A model generated the notes under the pieces. That model made no database searches. It saw only the letters and a program-made list of their open reading frames with translations, and had not been told where the DNA came from. The translations under genes and the position numbers were made by a program. A DNA stretch of 15,982 nt from an uncultured Chloroflexaceae bacterium (GTDB lineage Bacteria > Chloroflexota > Chloroflexia > Chloroflexales > Chloroflexaceae), in assembly GCA_937141995.1 (NCBI GenBank), contig CAKZQX010000975.1, positions 1 to 15,982 on the forward strand. Reading direction: 5' to 3'. The first letter of the stretch is position 1; each line of letters begins with the position of its first letter. Of this stretch, positions 1 to 6,913 are shown piece after piece.

Positions 1-78
1 TCCCGCCGACACCTACTAACACGGCGACCAATACACCGGTCCCGCCGACACCTACTAACACGGCGACTAATACACCGA
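1..78 (+). repeat. 39-bp in-frame tandem repeat, two copies
   Basis: Units 1-39 and 40-78 are nearly identical (one C/T change in the last third). Each codes for 13 residues of the type [12 protein letters not shown]. The array probably continues upstream of the window. The period is a multiple of three, so copy-number changes would alter linker length without breaking the frame. Confidence 0.85.
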
Positions 79-1454
79 CGATAGTGCCTACCATAACCGG
101 GAATATCGTTTTCGAGAACACCGAGGTACCGCTCTGTCTGTATGATCCATCAACCATTCGTGTCAATGGAACAGTCAGTCTCCAGCCGGTTGATGAGTTG
201 GCACGCCTGCAGACTTCCTGGGAAATTGTACATCCCCAGGATCTGCGCACCGAGCCTGTATTTGAGAATTATGGGCTTGTGCAGAATGGTGATCAGTTTA
301 GTGTGGAAGTAGAGTGGCCGGGAATACGGCCTGATGATACGGTTGTCGAGTTGCATGTAAATGCTTTGCTGCTTGATGCAACAACTGGCGAACCGCTCAT
401 GGCAGAAGCAACCAGTGTAGCATACTACTGGTACGACTGGTATTGCCCAGCACCAACACCGCTACCGGCAACCGGCACGCCGACTGATGTGCCGACCGTA
501 ACCAGCACGCCGACGGCAACCGGCACGCCAACCAGCACACCAACGGCGACCAGCACACCGACGGTAACCAGTACGTCAACGCCGACCAGTACGCCGACCA
601 GTACATCAACGCCGACCAGTACGCCGACCAGTACATCAACGCCGACCAGTACGCCATCGCCAACCAGCACGCCGGATCTCTCGCGTGAACCCGAATTTGC
701 TGCCTGTCCGGCCGGTATGGAGGAAATTGGTACGTTTGACAATTATGTGCGACGGGATAAAGATCCACGCTCGCATACCTACAACCTATCTCTATCTGAA
801 GATGCCCGGTTGACCGTTCTGGGATATGCCGAGGAAGGACATCCCGATGCCTGCCCAGATGGACGGTTTTGCGGGCAGGGACAGATGCATGAGGAGTTCC
901 GGGTTAGCATCAACAATGCAACGATTGGAGTACATCATGATCGTGGCAATGTCGATACCTGGATTCCGGTAGGCCCCTGGCAAACGTCGTCTGTGGTTTC
1001 CGCTGACGATGACGATGTAGTGATGGAAGTATCCCATCTGCTTGGCGGTAACACGGCCGAGTCGATTGCCTTCAAGCTGACGGTGTGCGCAGAACCGGTT
1101 ACACCCGATGACGATGATGACGACGGTGATGATGAAAGCGACGGTGATGATGATGACCCATCAGTTGTAACCCAACAGAGAGTAAGTCCTGTGCTGGAGT
1201 GTGTGGCCGAGGAGGAGGATGGCACATACCGGGCGTATTTCGGGTACTATAACCCGAACGATACCACGGTCGAGATTGATCGCGGCCAGCATAACCGGTT
1301 TCACCCCAATCCACAGGGGCGTAACCAGCCGGATGTCTTCCAACCGGGTCGTAAGCGGGCTGTCTTCAGTGTGCCCTTTAACAGCAATCACCTGGTCTGG
1401 ACGCTAAATGGAAAAACGTCAACAGCGTCACGCGACTCGCAACGTTGCCGCTGA
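1..1454 (+). CDS. Thr/Pro-repeat secreted or surface protein, C-terminal part (5' end outside window)
   Basis: The frame is open from the left edge (first whole codon at 3). The GTG at 84 lies inside a repeat and has no ribosome binding site, so I treat the gene as cut by the window; 483 codons are visible. In order: a 13-residue Pro/Thr/Asn repeat (3-80), a beta-rich domain (about 99-440), a second Thr/Pro/Ser linker (447-672), a second beta-rich domain with paired Cys residues (about 690-1095), an acidic Asp/Gly run (1107-1160), and a C-terminal domain (about 1185-1450) with the signatures [23 protein letters not shown] and LVWTLNG. I recall similar C-terminal domains on Chloroflexota exported proteins. 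Thr/Pro linkers usually join extracellular domains and may be O-glycosylated. The Asp run could bind calcium. No catalytic motif was seen; function unknown. A terminator follows at once. Confidence 0.8.
   Translation, partial: PPTPTNTATNTPVPPTPTNTATNTPTIVPTITGNIVFENTEVPLCLYDPSTIRVNGTVSLQPVDELARLQTSWEIVHPQDLRTEPVFENYGLVQNGDQFSVEVEWPGIRPDDTVVELHVNALLLDATTGEPLMAEATSVAYYWYDWYCPAPTPLPATGTPTDVPTVTSTPTATGTPTSTPTATSTPTVTSTSTPTSTPTSTSTPTSTPTSTSTPTSTPSPTSTPDLSREPEFAACPAGMEEIGTFDNYVRRDKDPRSHTYNLSLSEDARLTVLGYAEEGHPDACPDGRFCGQGQMHEEFRVSINNATIGVHHDRGNVDTWIPVGPWQTSSVVSADDDDVVMEVSHLLGGNTAESIAFKLTVCAEPVTPDDDDDDGDDESDGDDDDPSVVTQQRVSPVLECVAEEEDGTYRAYFGYYNPNDTTVEIDRGQHNRFHPNPQGRNQPDVFQPGRKRAVFSVPFNSNHLVWTLNGKTSTASRDSQRCR
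576..655 (+). repeat. 30-bp in-frame tandem repeat in Thr/Pro/Ser linker
   Basis: Identical 30-bp units at 576-605 and 606-635 are followed by a 20-bp partial unit (636-655). Each codes for 10 residues, [10 protein letters not shown]. The flanks (447-575, 656-672) are diverged relatives built from ACC-AGC/ACG-CCG codons. This is a second length-variable linker within the same gene. Confidence 0.85.
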
Positions 1455-1483
1455 CCGTAATGCCATACCGCCCCGATATATTC

Positions 1484-1518
1484 AAGACCACCACGCAGAA
1501 TTGCGTGGTGGTCTTTTT
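1484..1518 (+). terminator. Intrinsic terminator
   Basis: A perfect 14-bp stem (1484-1497 with 1502-1515) and a GAAT loop are followed by five T residues (1514-1518). It lies 30 bp after the stop codon of the surface protein and ends that transcription unit before the downstream operon. Confidence 0.93.
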
Positions 1519-1547
1519 CGCGATGCTGCGAAGGCTAACGGGAGATA

Positions 1548-1556
1548 TGGTATCAT
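1548..1556 (+). promoter_or_regulatory. Extended -10 promoter for the rmd-like/rsmI/SDR operon
   Basis: TGGTATCAT matches the TGnTATAAT extended -10 pattern (one mismatch in the hexamer). It lies 65 bp upstream of the GTG start at 1621 and just after the terminator. No good -35 is seen, as expected for an extended -10 promoter. Confidence 0.55.
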
Positions 1557-1620
1557 ACAGAGCTGAATTTGCTCTTTTCAGAGATCCGCAGTCTGGTCAA
1601 TGCTGCGTGTGGGAGGCAAT

Positions 1621-2589
1621 GTGCGCGTTTTTATTACCGGCATTACCGGGCCGGTCGGCAGTTTCCTGGCAGACTACCTGCTTACGCTCCCGGAGATCGA
1701 GGTGCATGCGTTCAAACGCTGGCGGAGTGATACCCGCCCGATTGAACATCTGCGCGGACGGATTGTGCTACACGAGGGCGACATTGAAGATCCCTTCTCA
1801 GTACAGCGAGCCGTGGAGCAGGCCGCGCCCGACCGGATCTACCACCTGGCAGCTCAGAGCTACCCCAGCGAGTCCTGGAATGCGCCAATTACCACCATGC
1901 GTACCAATGTCGAGGGAACCATCAATCTGCTCGAGGCGGTACGCCGGCACGCGCCGCAGGCCCGTGTCCATATCGCCGGTAGCAGCGCCGAATATGGCCG
2001 GGTTCAACCCGAAGATGTACCCATTGTAGAAACCCATCCACTGCGCCCCCTCAGTCCGTATGGCGTCAGCAAGGCCGCTGCGGAACTCACCGGCCTGCAG
2101 TATCACGACAGTTACGGACTGCCGGTTATTGTCACGCGCTCGTTTAACCATGTTGGCCCGCGCCAGGGTGATCGCTGCTCCATTCAGACATTTTGCCGGC
2201 AGATGGCTGCGATTGAAGCAGGACAGCAGGAACCGGTGATGTTTGTCGGCAACCTGGAGCCGTGCCGCGACTTCACCCATATGTCCGATGTAGCTCGCGC
2301 GCTCTGGATGCTGCTTGAACATGGGCAACCCGGTCAGGTCTACAATCTCGGATCGGGACAGGCGATCCGGATTGGCGATATTGTTACGCTGGTGCGTGAG
2401 CAGGGGCGCGTTCCTATCGCAATACAGGTTGATCCGGCCCGCTTACGTCCCGTCGATGAGCCGATATTGCTCGGCGATACGCATAAACTGCGCGCCGCCA
2501 CGGGCTGGGAGCCACGCATTGATATGACCAGTATTGTGGCCGAACTCCTGGAATACTGGCGCACTCGAATAATCAACAGTCACCAGTAG
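1621..2589 (+). CDS. NAD(P)-dependent nucleotide-sugar epimerase/dehydratase, GDP-4-dehydro-6-deoxymannose reductase (Rmd) type
   Basis: An extended SDR of 322 residues. The N-terminal Rossmann motif TGITGPVG (6-13) binds NAD(P). HLAAQS (75-80) is typical of the family, and the active site has SSAEYG (121-126) and YGVSK with Tyr147 and Lys151. The C-terminal part (VGNLEPCRDF, VYNLGSG, DPARLRPVDEP, TGWEP) follows the Rmd/GDP-mannose dehydratase subgroup that makes GDP-rhamnose or related deoxy sugars. I prefer GTG 1621 over the in-frame ATG at 1600: GGGAGG (1611-1616) lies just upstream of 1621, nothing lies before 1600, and the glycine motif then sits at the usual distance. First gene of a probable operon. 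Exact substrate (reductase or dehydratase) is not settled by sequence; Glu124 would fit either. Confidence 0.85.
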   Translation: MRVFITGITGPVGSFLADYLLTLPEIEVHAFKRWRSDTRPIEHLRGRIVLHEGDIEDPFSVQRAVEQAAPDRIYHLAAQSYPSESWNAPITTMRTNVEGTINLLEAVRRHAPQARVHIAGSSAEYGRVQPEDVPIVETHPLRPLSPYGVSKAAAELTGLQYHDSYGLPVIVTRSFNHVGPRQGDRCSIQTFCRQMAAIEAGQQEPVMFVGNLEPCRDFTHMSDVARALWMLLEHGQPGQVYNLGSGQAIRIGDIVTLVREQGRVPIAIQVDPARLRPVDEPILLGDTHKLRAATGWEPRIDMTSIVAELLEYWRTRIINSHQ

Positions 2590-2630
2590 CAGGTAAACAC
2601 GTACAACTGCAAACTGCTGACCCAAGAAAC

Positions 2631-3512
2631 ATGGGCATACTTTATCTAGTCAGTACCCCCATCGGCAACCTGGAAGACATAACGCTGCGCGGATTACGCA
2701 TTCTGCGCGAAGCCATCCTGATTGCCGCCGAGGATACGCGCCACACACAGCGCCTCCTGAAGCGCTACGATATTCAAACTCCCTGCATCTCATACCACGA
2801 GCATAACAAACTGACGCGCCTCAACCGGATACTGGACGCCCTGGCCGAAGGTGATGTTGCGCTCGTCTCCGATGCCGGCACCCCGGCCATCTCTGATCCC
2901 GGGTTTGAACTGGTCAATGCATGCATTGTCGCCGGCTTTCCGGTGCTGCCGATTCCCGGCCCCAGTGCCCCGGTGAGCGCGCTGGTCGTTTCCGGACTAC
3001 CAACTGACCGCTTTCTCTATGTTGGTTTTCTGCCGCGCCGGAGTACCGAGCGCCGCGCCTTACTAACCGAACTTGCCCCCCTGAGCGTCACGCTGATCTG
3101 CTTCGAGGCTCCCCACCGCCTGATCGAAACGCTGGCCGACGCCCGGGAGATTCTGGGGGACCGGCCAATTGCCGTCGCCAAAGATCTGACAAAATTACAC
3201 GAAATGGTGCTACGGACACATATCAGCCAGGCACAGGCGCATTTCACGACTCACCTACCCCGGGGGGAGTTTACGCTGATCATTGCGGGGCGGGAACATC
3301 CCGAATCAGCCCGACAACGGCGGCAGTCGGCCACAACCATTACTGCCGCAGAAACAACTCCTGCGACCGACGAAGTAGCCATTGCCGAGCGTCTGCACGC
3401 ACTACGTGACCAGGGACAGAGCGGCAGTACCGCCGCGCGGACGGTTGCTCGGGAATTAGGGTTGCAAAAAAGCGACGTGTATCAGATATGGCTAAAGCTA
3501 TTTGCCGATTAA
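2631..3512 (+). CDS. rsmI: 16S rRNA (cytidine(1402)-2'-O)-methyltransferase
   Basis: RsmI adds the 2'-O-methyl group to C1402 in the decoding centre of 16S rRNA, using S-adenosylmethionine. The 293 residues match the family length (E. coli about 286). Diagnostic blocks are STPIGNLEDITLRG near the N-terminus, AAEDTRHTQRLL, VSDAGTPAISDPG, PIPGPSAP and FEAPHRL; this is the tetrapyrrole-methylase fold. The C-terminal 70 residues, after a variable Thr/Ala-rich linker, include the usual small helical domain (ARELGLQKSDVYQIWLKL). It lies 41 bp after the Rmd-like gene and 18 bp before the SDR on the same strand, so probably in an operon. The ATG at 2631 is the family start; its Shine-Dalgarno is weak. 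Confidence 0.97.
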   Translation: MGILYLVSTPIGNLEDITLRGLRILREAILIAAEDTRHTQRLLKRYDIQTPCISYHEHNKLTRLNRILDALAEGDVALVSDAGTPAISDPGFELVNACIVAGFPVLPIPGPSAPVSALVVSGLPTDRFLYVGFLPRRSTERRALLTELAPLSVTLICFEAPHRLIETLADAREILGDRPIAVAKDLTKLHEMVLRTHISQAQAHFTTHLPRGEFTLIIAGREHPESARQRRQSATTITAAETTPATDEVAIAERLHALRDQGQSGSTAARTVARELGLQKSDVYQIWLKLFAD

Positions 3513-3530
3513 CAGGAGGAGAAAGGTTAC

Positions 3531-4310
3531 GTGGATCTAAATGAGAGCGTTGTCGTTATTACCGGAGCATCAAGCGGCATCGGCGAGGATGTCGCCCTCC
3601 GATGTGCGGCAAAAGGCGCACAGTTAGTGCTGGCTGCTCGTAGTGCGGACAAATTAGCCGCCCTCGAACAGCGGATCGCCCAGGCAGGTGGGCGTGTGAT
3701 GGCCGTCACTACCGATGTCACCGATACCGCACAGGTACAGCATCTGGCCGATACTACCCTGCAACAACATGGTCGGGTTGATGTGCTGATCAACAATGCC
3801 GGATTTGGTATTTTTGATCCATTTATCAATGCACAGTTTGACGACCTGGAGCGAATGATGCGGGTCAACTTCTATGGCATGGTTCACTGCACAAGAGCAT
3901 TTGTACCACAGATGATTGAAGGCCGGCGGGGTCAGATCATTAATGTTGCCTCAATCGCCGGTATCATTGCTATGCGCAATATGGCGTTCTACACCGCAAC
4001 CAAATTTGCCGTTATTGGTTTCAGTCGCTCGCTCCAGCACGAACTGCGCAGCACCGGGGTCAACTGCGCCGTTATCAGTCCCGGCCCGGTGCGCACAAAT
4101 TTCTTTGAGCAGGCCGAGGAACAGAAAATGGCCCGCCTGAGCAGACTGTCGCCCTGGCTTAAGGCCGAGGATGTCACACGCGCCGTTATCCGGGCCATTG
4201 AGCATAACCAGTCCGGCGAGATTATTCTCCCGGCGATTACCCGCCCGCTGGTGGTGCTGGGGCGCGCTTTTCCCGGACTGGTCAAACTGGTGGCCCGGAT
4301 AACCGGATAA
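3531..4310 (+). CDS. Classical short-chain dehydrogenase/reductase
   Basis: A cytoplasmic NAD(P)H oxidoreductase of 259 residues with the full classical SDR set: TGASSGIG (11-18), NNAG (88-91), Asn113, Ser141, and YTATK with Tyr154 and Lys158. Arg37 after the second strand (AARS) suggests NADP(H) preference; this is inference. The amphipathic, hydrophobic C-terminal segment (PLVVLGRAFPGLVKLV) could touch a membrane or lipid substrate, as in SDRs near DltE/YqjQ-type proteins. GTG start at 3531 with AGGAGGA (3514-3520) ten bases upstream. It starts 18 bp after rsmI, so likely cotranscribed. Substrate not predictable. It converges on the next gene with only 8 bp between stop codons and no terminator hairpin. 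Confidence 0.9.
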   Translation: MDLNESVVVITGASSGIGEDVALRCAAKGAQLVLAARSADKLAALEQRIAQAGGRVMAVTTDVTDTAQVQHLADTTLQQHGRVDVLINNAGFGIFDPFINAQFDDLERMMRVNFYGMVHCTRAFVPQMIEGRRGQIINVASIAGIIAMRNMAFYTATKFAVIGFSRSLQHELRSTGVNCAVISPGPVRTNFFEQAEEQKMARLSRLSPWLKAEDVTRAVIRAIEHNQSGEIILPAITRPLVVLGRAFPGLVKLVARITG

Positions 4311-4318
4311 TCCATTCC

Positions 4319-5206
4319 TCAAAGGACATCCATAACTTCCAGGGCTGTCCGTAACTGGGCCGCCTCGTCGTCCGTAAGGTTGGTCAGCGGCACCCGCACA
4401 CTGGTACGCGGCAGATCGCTACGCCAGGGAAGCACGGCTTTAAGCGGCGGTGGGGTAGGGTTAGGAATCAGCGCCCGCACCGCCGCGAGGCGTGCCTGCG
4501 GGGTAGCAACATCTCTGCCATGCTGATGGGCATCAAACACGGCGCGTACCAGGTCCGGCCAGACATTGGAGAGCGCCGAGATAACCCCCGCTGCGTTTGC
4601 GGTCAGGGCATTGGCAACCTGGGTATCACTGCCACTAAAGATCCGCAGTTGGGGATACCGCCGGATCAGATCTGTTGTATGCTGAATATCACCACTGCTG
4701 TCTTTAATCCCATACAACTGATGCCCATGACTTGCCAGTAAGCCCTCAATCACCAGCGGCGTCATCGGCACCATGGTGACTGCCGGGATGTGGTAGAGCA
4801 GCAGCCGCGCATTCTCGGGCAGCGCATCACACAGAGCCCGGTAGTAGTTTAGCACACCTTCCGGACGCCCATTTTTGAAGTAGAAGGGCGGCATAACCAG
4901 CACCGCATCGGCCCCATGATCCAGTGCATACTGGCTCAGTGTCACCGTCTCAGAGAGCGCCGCACAGCCGGTCCCGGCAATGACGTTCAAGCCACCGCGA
5001 TGACTCAACGCCAGATCCAGCACGCGCCGGCGTTCGCTCAATCCAAGTGAAGGCCCCTCGCCGGTTGTGCCCAACACCAGCACACCATGGATACCATGAT
5101 TTTCCAGGAAGCGTAAATGTGCCGGAATCCACTCATAATCGACGAACCCGATATCACTGATGAAAGGCGTCAGTGTCGCACAGATAACACCACTCAAAGG
5201 TTGCAT
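4319..5206 (-). CDS. DHDPS/N-acetylneuraminate lyase family aldolase, not clearly DapA
   Basis: A class I (Schiff-base) TIM-barrel aldolase of 295 residues. The catalytic Lys is Lys168 (GIKDSSG), the Tyr is Tyr138 (YHIPA), and the substrate carboxylate loop is GTTGEGPS (46-53). Family members cleave or form C-C bonds with pyruvate. True DapA has an Arg five residues after the Tyr (E. coli Arg138); here it is Val143, and the segment looks more like the YNIPAL region of N-acetylneuraminate lyase. I therefore call the family, not lysine biosynthesis; sugar-acid (KDG-type) or sialic-acid-like substrates are alternatives. ATG at 5206 with AGGGA seven bases upstream. It lies 69 bp downstream of the unrecognised GT-A-like gene on the same strand; a palindrome sits against its ribosome binding site. 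Confidence 0.85.
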   Translation of the reverse strand: MQPLSGVICATLTPFISDIGFVDYEWIPAHLRFLENHGIHGVLVLGTTGEGPSLGLSERRRVLDLALSHRGGLNVIAGTGCAALSETVTLSQYALDHGADAVLVMPPFYFKNGRPEGVLNYYRALCDALPENARLLLYHIPAVTMVPMTPLVIEGLLASHGHQLYGIKDSSGDIQHTTDLIRRYPQLRIFSGSDTQVANALTANAAGVISALSNVWPDLVRAVFDAHQHGRDVATPQARLAAVRALIPNPTPPPLKAVLPWRSDLPRTSVRVPLTNLTDDEAAQLRTALEVMDVL

Positions 5207-5215
5207 GATTTTCCC

Positions 5216-5230
5216 TGTTAACAGTTAACA
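5216..5230. promoter_or_regulatory. Palindrome TGTTAAC-A-GTTAACA next to aldolase start
   Basis: A perfect 7-1-7 palindrome that also reads as two direct GTTAACA copies. It ends 10 bases upstream of the aldolase ATG (minus strand) and borders the AGGGA ribosome binding site. The position suits an operator or a short translation-blocking hairpin. The binding protein is unknown. Confidence 0.4.
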
Positions 5231-5275
5231 ATGCAGAAAGTTCAGCATTGCCCGTCATTCCCGGATGACATAGCC

Positions 5276-6073
5276 CTATCCGCGCTCCTGGCTGTAAGCC
5301 GCAATTGCCGCAACTTCCAGGCGGGCCAGTTCCAGCCGAAACGCCCAGTTCTGCGGGTCAGCATCCATCCGGGCAATCCATGCCGCTGCACCACCGGATG
5401 TTTCAAGCTCATCAGCATAACGATCCAGCGTCTCAAACTCCAGTCCTTCGGTCTCGATATAGCCCATCTGCAGGTTGGGCCTGCGCCGCAAAAAGAGCGG
5501 CCACGAACAATCACTGCCGACAGTATCGTCATGACACTCGGCCACAATCGGTTGGGCTGCCCAACGCGAGAGCCCGCGTGAGGCGGCGGTTACATCCCAT
5601 GGCAGACCACTCACGGTGGCAAAGACATGGTTCACAATACCCTCGGTATCACGCTGGATCCGGGGGTGCGAGTCAAAGGCACGGCGCGTTCGCCCCAGGA
5701 CAGTGAAATCATACTGCGTAAGTGTATCGAGCGTCAGTCGCAGTTCATCGGGGTAGTATTCTGCCCAGTGCAATACCCGGTCAAAATCACAGAAGTGAAT
5801 ATGCGTAGCCTGTAGTGAAACCATAAGCGCCTGCTCAACAGCACGCCGCCGCCACAATCCCAGATGCATATGGCCCTGGGGTAAATCCGCCCCGCTACTA
5901 CTGATATGTACGCCGGTTGCCTGAAGCAGTGAACGTGACGCCGGTAGGGTTGCCGGTGTCACCAGAATAACAATAGAGCTATAGATTTCGTGCAGCAGTG
6001 GTACTATGCGCGCAGTCTGGTCGTAGAGGCGTCCATCAGAGTCATGGTGTGTTGCGGCGAGTGCAACCGTCAT
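5276..6073 (-). CDS. Unrecognised protein with a GT-A-like DxD motif, possible glycosyltransferase
   Basis: 265 residues; I do not recognise a named family. The N-terminus alternates strands and helices like a nucleotide-binding fold (MTVALAATHHDSDGRL, SSIVILVTPATLP). HFCDFDRVLHW (93-103) has the Asp-X-Asp layout by which GT-A glycosyltransferases hold a metal and a sugar nucleotide. Later YIETEGLEFETLDRY (about 208-222) could be the acceptor-side or catalytic-acid region. The C-terminus is helical and Ala/Arg-rich. No signal peptide or membrane segment. ATG at 6073 after a G-rich stretch (AAAGGGTGG). First gene after a good promoter and probably cotranscribed with the aldolase. Glycosyltransferase is inference; a structure prediction would decide. 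Confidence is for a real gene. Confidence 0.8.
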   Translation of the reverse strand: MTVALAATHHDSDGRLYDQTARIVPLLHEIYSSIVILVTPATLPASRSLLQATGVHISSSGADLPQGHMHLGLWRRRAVEQALMVSLQATHIHFCDFDRVLHWAEYYPDELRLTLDTLTQYDFTVLGRTRRAFDSHPRIQRDTEGIVNHVFATVSGLPWDVTAASRGLSRWAAQPIVAECHDDTVGSDCSWPLFLRRRPNLQMGYIETEGLEFETLDRYADELETSGGAAAWIARMDADPQNWAFRLELARLEVAAIAAYSQERG

Positions 6074-6179
6074 GCCACCACCCTTTCCAGGGAGTTCAGA
6101 TTTGAGGAACAGCAGGATATGAAAGCTCTGTTGTGAAACGATGAATTATGGATTGATCGTCAGCCTGGATAATGTGGAT

Positions 6180-6188
6180 ATTATAGCA
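6180..6188 (-). promoter_or_regulatory. Extended -10 promoter TGCTATAAT
   Basis: On the minus strand the bases read TGC-TATAAT, a perfect extended -10, about 107 bp upstream of the 265-residue gene. The -35 zone (about 6202-6207, TTTGTG on the minus strand) lies inside the 38-bp palindrome, so that palindrome may regulate the promoter. Confidence 0.65.
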
Positions 6189-6200
6189 TACGCCAAGATA

Positions 6201-6238
6201 CCACAAATGGCCTCGGCAATTGCCGAGGCCATTTGTGG
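6201..6238. repeat. 38-bp perfect palindrome
   Basis: 6201-6219 and 6220-6238 are exact reverse complements (centre GGCAATTGCC). As RNA it makes a 17-bp stem with an AATT loop, but no T tract follows on either strand, so it is not a standard terminator. It overlaps the -35 region of the minus-strand promoter at 6180-6188. Confidence 0.9.
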
Positions 6239-6330
6239 ACTGTCTTCTCACCAGCTAACGCATCGCGTAGCAACGTACTGGTCTTTTGACTAAAAATTAT
6301 GCGTTTGATTCTTTAAAGCATACCGTAGGT

Positions 6331-6502
6331 TTTGTGCTGTGATGATGCCTGAATGTTGTGCTGTGACACTGATATAATGTCGTGTTGTAATGTTGGTACG
6401 ATGTCGTGCTGCGTTGTCGTGTTGTGATGCTGGTACGATGTCGTGCTGCGTTGTCGTGCTGCGTTGTCGTGCTGCGTTGTCGTGTTGTGATGCTGGTACT
6501 GT
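6331..6502 (+). repeat. G/T-rich minisatellite with 24-bp and 13-bp units
   Basis: 24-bp units lie at 6379-6402, 6416-6439 and 6479-6502 (21-23 of 24 shared), with diverged copies at 6331-6354 and 6355-6378 (about 16-17 of 24). Between them stand exact 13-bp units GTCGTGCTGCGTT at 6403, 6440, 6453 and 6466, which look like shortened copies of the 24-mer start. Order: 24-24-24-13-24-13-13-13-24. The mixed period would break any reading frame as copies change, so it is probably non-coding. The plus strand is very poor in C and A. Confidence 0.85.
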
Positions 6503-6572
6503 GACGCTCCTACGACACGTTACAAGAACCAAATACCTCTGGCGGTTGACAGTTCTTGCTCCGGGGAGATGT

Positions 6573-6587
6573 TTGTTGTTGTTGTTG
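6573..6587 (+). repeat. (TTG)5 trinucleotide run
   Basis: Five perfect TTG units, followed by TGTG. It extends the G/T-rich character of the minisatellite region; a likely slippage site. Confidence 0.9.
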
Positions 6588-6758
6588 TGTGATGTCCCGT
6601 TGCATCTATAGGATAACACGCCGGCCCTTCAGGTTCAATGAGGCATGGGTCTTGACCGGAGTACGCCACAGGTACCATCTGCATGATAACCATAAGTACC
6701 AGGGCAGAATGACAGGTTATTCATCTTTGGAGAGCAGTAATGGTTGCACCGCTCCCGG

Positions 6759-6913
6759 CACTGACACAAGTTACGCGATCCTTCGCCTGGACGTGGCTAT
6801 TACCTCCATCAGGGCAGCAGAAACCATAAATATACCACGCTGCCGCCGGCGAGTCGGGCTTCCGTCAGGGCAACCATCTCGTTTGCATGGCGACCGCGTA
6901 CGTCCTGTCATTG
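6759..6913. mobile_element. MITE-like palindromic element A
   Basis: 155 bp bounded by inverted 22-bp ends: 6759-6780 (minus orientation) and 6892-6913 (plus). Both resemble the 22-mer at 7081-7102 (18 of 22 each). The shared core is GAYCGCGTA followed by a TCATTG-like tail. It holds no open frame of note. Read in reverse it shares 28 of 32 bases with element B (6833-6864 against 6958-6989). No transposase and no target duplication were seen, so mobility is inferred only from layout. Confidence 0.45.

Noticed and set aside
1600..1620. ATG 1600 as start of the Rmd-like gene
   Set aside because: GGGAGG at 1611-1616 would lie inside the gene; GTG 1621 fits both this site and the family N-terminus.
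4319..5206. Calling the aldolase dapA
   Set aside because: The substrate-binding Arg is Val143, so only the family assignment is supported.
5231..5275. Hairpins CAATGC/GCATTG and GTCAT/ATGAC as a terminator between the GT-like gene and the aldolase
   Set aside because: Stems of 5-6 bp with no T tract; readthrough into the aldolase is more likely.
6331..6502. CRISPR array
   Set aside because: Units are contiguous or separated by related units; there are no unique spacers of constant length and no cas genes.
6625..6645. tRNA T-arm-like GGTTCAAT
   Set aside because: Flanking bases do not form a T stem, and no acceptor, D or anticodon arm can be found at the right distances.
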